A DNA stretch of 64,000 nucleotides from a beta proteobacterium AAP51 (GTDB taxonomy: Bacteria; Pseudomonadota; Gammaproteobacteria; Burkholderiales; Burkholderiaceae_C), in assembly GCA_001295905.1 (NCBI GenBank), contig LJHT01000039.1, positions 1 through 64,000 on the forward strand, written 5' to 3'. Below are positions 60,623-64,000 of the stretch, in pieces. Every line of letters begins with the position of its first letter. Positions within the stretch are counted from its first letter, which is position 1. The notes under the pieces were generated by a model. The model saw nothing but the letters and a program-made list of their open reading frames with translations. It made no database searches and was not told the DNA's origin. Made by a program: the position numbers and the translations under genes.

Positions 60623-61738
60623 GTGACCACCCGCCCGGTGACCCTGGTGCAACTGGTGCCGCCCGGCCCCGGCGGCGTGCGCGACTTCGCCAGCCTGCTG
60701 CAGGAACGTTGGCTCGAAAGCGGCCGGCACAGCGCGTTGCTGGCCTTGAACCCGGCCGAGGCCGCAACCCAGCCCTGGCAGCACCAGCCCGGCCCGTGGG
60801 CGGTGTTGCTGCACTACTCGGGTTACGGCTACCAGGCGCGTGGCGTTCCCTGGGCGCTGCTGCAATGGCTGCGCCGGCTGCGCAAAGACAAGGGCGACGA
60901 ACTGCGCCTGGTGAGCTACTTCCACGAAAGCTTTGCCAGCGGGCCACCCTGGGGCTCGGCCTTCTGGCTTTCAGGGCTGCAAAGCCGCATCGGCCGCCAT
61001 GTGGCCCAGGCCTCGGATGCGGTGTGCACCAACACCCAGGCCCACGCGGCGTGGCTGGCGAGCGGGCCGGGCCTGCCAGGTGCCGAGCCCTTGTACGTGC
61101 AGCCCGTGTTCGCGGCGGTGGATGAGCCTTTGCACCCGCCGGGCTCCTGGGCCGAACGCAAGCCCACGGCCGTGGTGCTCGGCGCGGCCAGCACCCGGGC
61201 CCGGGTGCTGCAAGCCTGTGCAGACAAGGCCGCCTTGCTGCACAGCCACGGCATCGAAAGCCTGGTGGAAGTGGGGCCCGGTCCCAGCGCGGTGCCCGCA
61301 GGCGGCGCCGGCCTGCCGCTGCACTTCCAGGGCCGCCTGGAGAAGCTCGAACTGCATGCGCTCTTGCGAACCTGTCGTGCGGGCCTCATCGACTACCCGG
61401 CTTCCTTGCTGGCCAAGAGCAGCGTCTTCGCTGCCCTGGCCGCCCATGGGGTTCCGGTGCTGAACACCCGGCCCTTCGACGAGAACGCCGATGGCCTGCA
61501 GGTGAACCACCACTACCTGGGCCTGCCTGCAGCGCCCGGTTCAGCAGCGCGCTGGCTGAGCGACCCCGTCGAGTGGCACGCCGTGGCGCAAGCCGCGGCG
61601 CATTGGTACGCGCCGCACGGTTCCAGGCAGCAGGCGGCGCAGTTGCTGGCACTGCTGCAGCCCCGGTCCACGGTGGAAGCCGGCCTCTCGGGCAACCCGC
61701 CACCGCTCCTTTCCGCCATTCCTCAGGAAGAGACATGA
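60623..61738 (+). CDS. Glycosyltransferase-like protein (GT-B fold)
   Basis: A 371-residue cytosolic protein beginning with GTG at 60623, ten bases after the preceding stop. The N-terminal half has VTLVQLVPPGPGGVRDFASLL, a glycosyltransferase-4-like nucleotide-free lobe, then WAVLLHYSGYGYQARGVPWALLQWL and VSYFHES. The C-terminal lobe reads LHFQGRLEKLELHALLRTCRAGLIDYPASLLAKSSVFAALAAHGVPVLNT, similar to the donor-binding region of GT4 enzymes, but without a clear E-x7-E motif. It overlaps the FkbM gene (ATGA). The donor sugar is unknown. Confidence 0.7.
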   Translation: MTTRPVTLVQLVPPGPGGVRDFASLLQERWLESGRHSALLALNPAEAATQPWQHQPGPWAVLLHYSGYGYQARGVPWALLQWLRRLRKDKGDELRLVSYFHESFASGPPWGSAFWLSGLQSRIGRHVAQASDAVCTNTQAHAAWLASGPGLPGAEPLYVQPVFAAVDEPLHPPGSWAERKPTAVVLGAASTRARVLQACADKAALLHSHGIESLVEVGPGPSAVPAGGAGLPLHFQGRLEKLELHALLRTCRAGLIDYPASLLAKSSVFAALAAHGVPVLNTRPFDENADGLQVNHHYLGLPAAPGSAARWLSDPVEWHAVAQAAAHWYAPHGSRQQAAQLLALLQPRSTVEAGLSGNPPPLLSAIPQEET

Positions 61739-62484
61739 AGGACCTGATCAAGCGCTTCCTGCGCCAGTGCGGGGTGCATCTCTACACGTCGGACTCGCTG
61801 CCCTGCGGGGTCGACTGGCTGCACGACATCCGTCGCCACGGCAGGATGCTCCGGGCAGCGACCCCGCTGTGCCTCGACGTCGGCGCCAACGTCGGGCAGA
61901 CGGTTCAGGCCCTCCTCCAGGCGTTCCCGAACGCCTCGATCCACGCGTTCGAGCCTTTTGCCGAGCCCTTGCGCCTGCTGCGCCAGCGGGTGGAGCGTCT
62001 TTCGCGGGTGCGTGTGGTGCCTGCCGCGCTGGGCAGCATGGACGGCGTAGCCATGGTGCAAGCGCAGGCCCGCTCGGAACTGAACACCCTGCGTCATGCT
62101 CACGCTGAAACCGGCGCGTCAGCCGAAGCTGCGGCCGGCCAGGAGCGCATCGACATCCAGACCCTGGACGGCTACTGCGGGCGCGCAGGCATCGGTGCCG
62201 TCGACATCCTCAAGATCGACACGGAGGGTTACGACGTGGAAGTGCTGCGAGGCGGCCTTGAGGGGCTGCAGCGGGCCGCGTTCCGCTACATCTACGTCGA
62301 GGTGACCTTTCTCGATGCCAACGCCAACAACACGCCTTTCGAGCAGGTCTTCGCACTGTTGCAGCGCCATGGCTATCGCCTGCTGGGCATCTACGAGACT
62401 TACTCGATGCACCACTTTCCGGCGCCGAACCACTTCTGCAATGCGCTGTTCGTGGCGCCAGAGCACGCCGCGGGCCGAACATGA
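61735..62484 (+). CDS. FkbM family methyltransferase
   Basis: A 249-residue SAM-dependent methyltransferase. Motif I is CLDVGANVGQTVQALLQAFP, followed by IHAFEPFAEPLRLLRQRV, VVPAALGS and the FkbM-typical IDIQTLDGYCGRAGIGAVDILKIDTEGYDVEVLRGG. In polysaccharide loci such enzymes usually methylate sugar residues. AGGAAGAG lies five bases before the ATG. The start overlaps the glycosyltransferase stop. Confidence 0.9.
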   Translation: MKDLIKRFLRQCGVHLYTSDSLPCGVDWLHDIRRHGRMLRAATPLCLDVGANVGQTVQALLQAFPNASIHAFEPFAEPLRLLRQRVERLSRVRVVPAALGSMDGVAMVQAQARSELNTLRHAHAETGASAEAAAGQERIDIQTLDGYCGRAGIGAVDILKIDTEGYDVEVLRGGLEGLQRAAFRYIYVEVTFLDANANNTPFEQVFALLQRHGYRLLGIYETYSMHHFPAPNHFCNALFVAPEHAAGRT

Positions 62485-62636
62485 GCACGGCGTGCACCAC
62501 GGGCGCGGCCCGGGCACCGCTGCACGGCTCATGCCCTTGACGCACAGCAGCCACATTGCATCGCTAACCTAGTCTCTTGTGGCTGTGTCCAGCAGCCGTG
62601 TGGGGCGCTCGCCGGCAGCGCGTTGAGGATGCCTAC

Positions 62637-63611
62637 TTGAACGACACCATCATGGTCACCGGCGGCGCCGGTTTCCTGGGCTCGCACCTCTGCGAGCGCC
62701 TGGTCGCTGAAAAGCGCGACGTGCTGTGCCTGGACAACCTGTACACCGGCAGTCGCTCCAACATCCGCCACCTGCTGCACAGCGAGTACTTCGAGTTCCA
62801 GCGCCACGACGTGACCTTCCCTCTGTACGTCGAGGTGGGGCAGATCTACAACCTGGCCTGCCCGGCCTCACCCGTGCACTACCAGCACGACCCGGTGCAG
62901 ACCACAAAGACCAGCGTGCACGGCGCCATCAACATGCTGGGCCTGGCCAAGCGCCTGAAGGCGCGCATCCTCCAAGCCAGCACCAGCGAGGTGTATGGCG
63001 ACCCGAGCGTGCACCCGCAGCCCGAAAGCTACTGGGGCAACGTGAACCCCATCGGCATCCGCGCCTGCTACGACGAAGGCAAGCGCTGCGCCGAGACGCT
63101 GTTCTTCGATTACCACCGCCAGCATGGCCTGGACATCAAGGTGGTGCGCATTTTCAACACCTATGGCCCGCGCATGCACCCGAACGACGGGCGCGTGGTC
63201 AGCAACTTCATCGTGCAGGCGCTGCGCGGCGAGCCCCTCACCATCTTCGGCCACGGGCAGCAGACGCGCAGCTTCTGCTATGTGGACGACCTCGTCGACG
63301 CCCTGGTGCGCATGATGGGCAGCGAAGAAGGCTTCACCGGGCCGGTGAACATCGGCAACCCCGGCGAATACACGATGCTGGAGCTGGCCGAGACCGTGCT
63401 GCGCATGACGCGCAGCCGCTCGCGTCTGCTGCACCTGCCGCTGCCCGCCGACGACCCGCAACAGCGCCGGCCCGACATCACCCTGGCGCAGAGCCGCCTG
63501 GGCTGGCAGCCCACCGTCACGCTGGAAGACGGCCTGGCGCCGACCATCGCCTACTTCCGCAAGGTGCTGGCCGGGGAACTGGCGGTCGAGCCTTCGGCCA
63601 GCGCAGCCTGA
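62637..63611 (+). CDS. UDP-glucuronate decarboxylase (UDP-xylose synthase)
   Basis: A 324-residue NAD-dependent extended SDR that converts UDP-glucuronate to UDP-xylose. [20 protein letters not shown] is the cofactor loop, [26 protein letters not shown] is the UXS fingerprint, [25 protein letters not shown] and [12 protein letters not shown] (YxxxK) hold the catalytic residues. The TTG start at 62637 follows GAGGAT; ATG 62652 would lack the first strand. It suggests xylose in the nearby polysaccharide. A 152-base gap precedes it. Confidence 0.92.
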   Translation: MNDTIMVTGGAGFLGSHLCERLVAEKRDVLCLDNLYTGSRSNIRHLLHSEYFEFQRHDVTFPLYVEVGQIYNLACPASPVHYQHDPVQTTKTSVHGAINMLGLAKRLKARILQASTSEVYGDPSVHPQPESYWGNVNPIGIRACYDEGKRCAETLFFDYHRQHGLDIKVVRIFNTYGPRMHPNDGRVVSNFIVQALRGEPLTIFGHGQQTRSFCYVDDLVDALVRMMGSEEGFTGPVNIGNPGEYTMLELAETVLRMTRSRSRLLHLPLPADDPQQRRPDITLAQSRLGWQPTVTLEDGLAPTIAYFRKVLAGELAVEPSASAA

Positions 63612-63636
63612 GGCACCGCCCGACCCGCTGCGTTCG

Positions 63637-64000
63637 ATGGAGCCCCTGGACATCGTCATTCCCGCTGCTGGCCGCGGGCCTGATCTGCTGCGGCTGCTGC
63701 ACAGCCTGCATGAGGCCTGCGCCGGCTCGCTGCGGCAGCAGGTCGCCTCCATCACGGTCACCGACGACCGGCACACGGCCGCGCTGGGTGAGCAGATCGC
63801 GCTGCGCTTCCCGCAGGTGCGCTACGTGGCCGGCCCGGCGCGGGGCCCGGCGGCCAACCGCAACCACGGGGCCCGGCAAGGGGCAGCCCCCTGGCTGCTC
63901 TTCCTGGACGACGACTGTTATGTCGAAAGCGACCTGCTGAAGGCCTACCTGCAGCAGCACGCACGCAGCCCGCAAGCCACCGTGCTGGAGGGCGCCATCC
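63637..64000 (+). CDS. Family 2 glycosyltransferase, 5' part (runs off window)
   Basis: The first 121 residues of a GT-A glycosyltransferase. LDIVIPAAGRGPDLLRLLHSL is the nucleotide-sugar entry strand, VRYVAGPARGPAANRNHGARQGAAPWLLFLDDDCYVESDLL contains the DxD motif (DDD) and the GxAxARNxG-like segment. Nucleotide and acceptor sugars are unknown. It starts 25 bases after the UDP-xylose synthase and may use its product. The 3' end lies beyond the window. Confidence 0.85.
   Translation, partial: MEPLDIVIPAAGRGPDLLRLLHSLHEACAGSLRQQVASITVTDDRHTAALGEQIALRFPQVRYVAGPARGPAANRNHGARQGAAPWLLFLDDDCYVESDLLKAYLQQHARSPQATVLEGAI

Overview
The window is a stretch of G+C-rich bacterial chromosome that looks betaproteobacterial, most likely Burkholderiales near the Rubrivivax/Leptothrix/Comamonadaceae group. 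The basis is gene order and protein character: the exbB-exbD-lpxK-trm112-kdsB-adk run, the cbb3 oxidase cluster ending in fixH/fnr/hemN, a phenylacetate cluster ordered paaG-I-K-A-B-C-D-E with a TetR gene, and a VPLP-type PEP-CTERM tail. I see no insertion sequence, prophage, CRISPR array, plasmid gene or replication origin. Most of the window is core chromosome; accessory character is concentrated at about 4.0-6.8 kb, 29.5-38.1 kb and 55.2-64 kb.

Layout. 1-7 kb: the 3' end of an unrecognised gene, a TetR/hydrolase/thioesterase operon with its operator, an aldo/keto reductase, an orphan LytS-type histidine kinase and two exported proteins. 7-11 kb: GNAT acetyltransferase, secreted subtilase, isocitrate dehydrogenase. 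11-21.7 kb: the micro-oxic respiration block (SafE-like protein, hemN, fnr, fixH-like, ccoG, ccoP, ccoQ, ccoO, ccoN, ccoS, ccoI) with two FNR-type boxes. 21.7-24.3 kb: DUF192 protein, Fe/Mn superoxide dismutase, xseA. 24.7-29.5 kb: ExbBD, LpxK, Trm112, KdsB, Adk and a short-chain dehydrogenase. 29.5-36 kb: TPR-sulfotransferase, small lipoprotein, TPR-Asp/Asn hydroxylase and a large TonB-dependent receptor. 36.3-38.1 kb: tRNA-Thr(CGT), a VanZ-like protein and an HNH-like protein. 38.1-45.4 kb: phenylacetyl-CoA catabolism with a probable PaaR operator. 45.4-55 kb: housekeeping genes (Dus, leucyl aminopeptidase, SapC, CorC-like, ApaH), tRNA-Ser(TGA), a TetR/membrane-protein pair with a double operator, and an EAL-GGDEF protein. 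55.2-64 kb: ribbon-helix-helix and PEP-CTERM genes, a large lipoprotein, then a surface-polysaccharide island (MBOAT, SGNH-like partner, glycosyltransferase, FkbM methyltransferase, UDP-glucuronate decarboxylase, family 2 glycosyltransferase running off the end).

How the parts work together. Fnr probably senses low oxygen and activates ccoNOQP and hemN, while CcoI, CcoS, CcoG and the SafE-like protein load copper and mature the oxidase. The TetR protein downstream of paaE probably represses paaG-paaE through the palindrome before paaG. The polysaccharide island supplies UDP-xylose, transfers sugars and adds acyl and methyl decorations. The less ordinary candidates are the TonB receptor/Asp-hydroxylase/sulfotransferase neighbourhood, a triplicated intrinsic terminator, a 3' duplication of hemN that feeds into the next gene, and several perfect inverted repeats in non-coding gaps. 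No complete undescribed system can be demonstrated from sequence alone.
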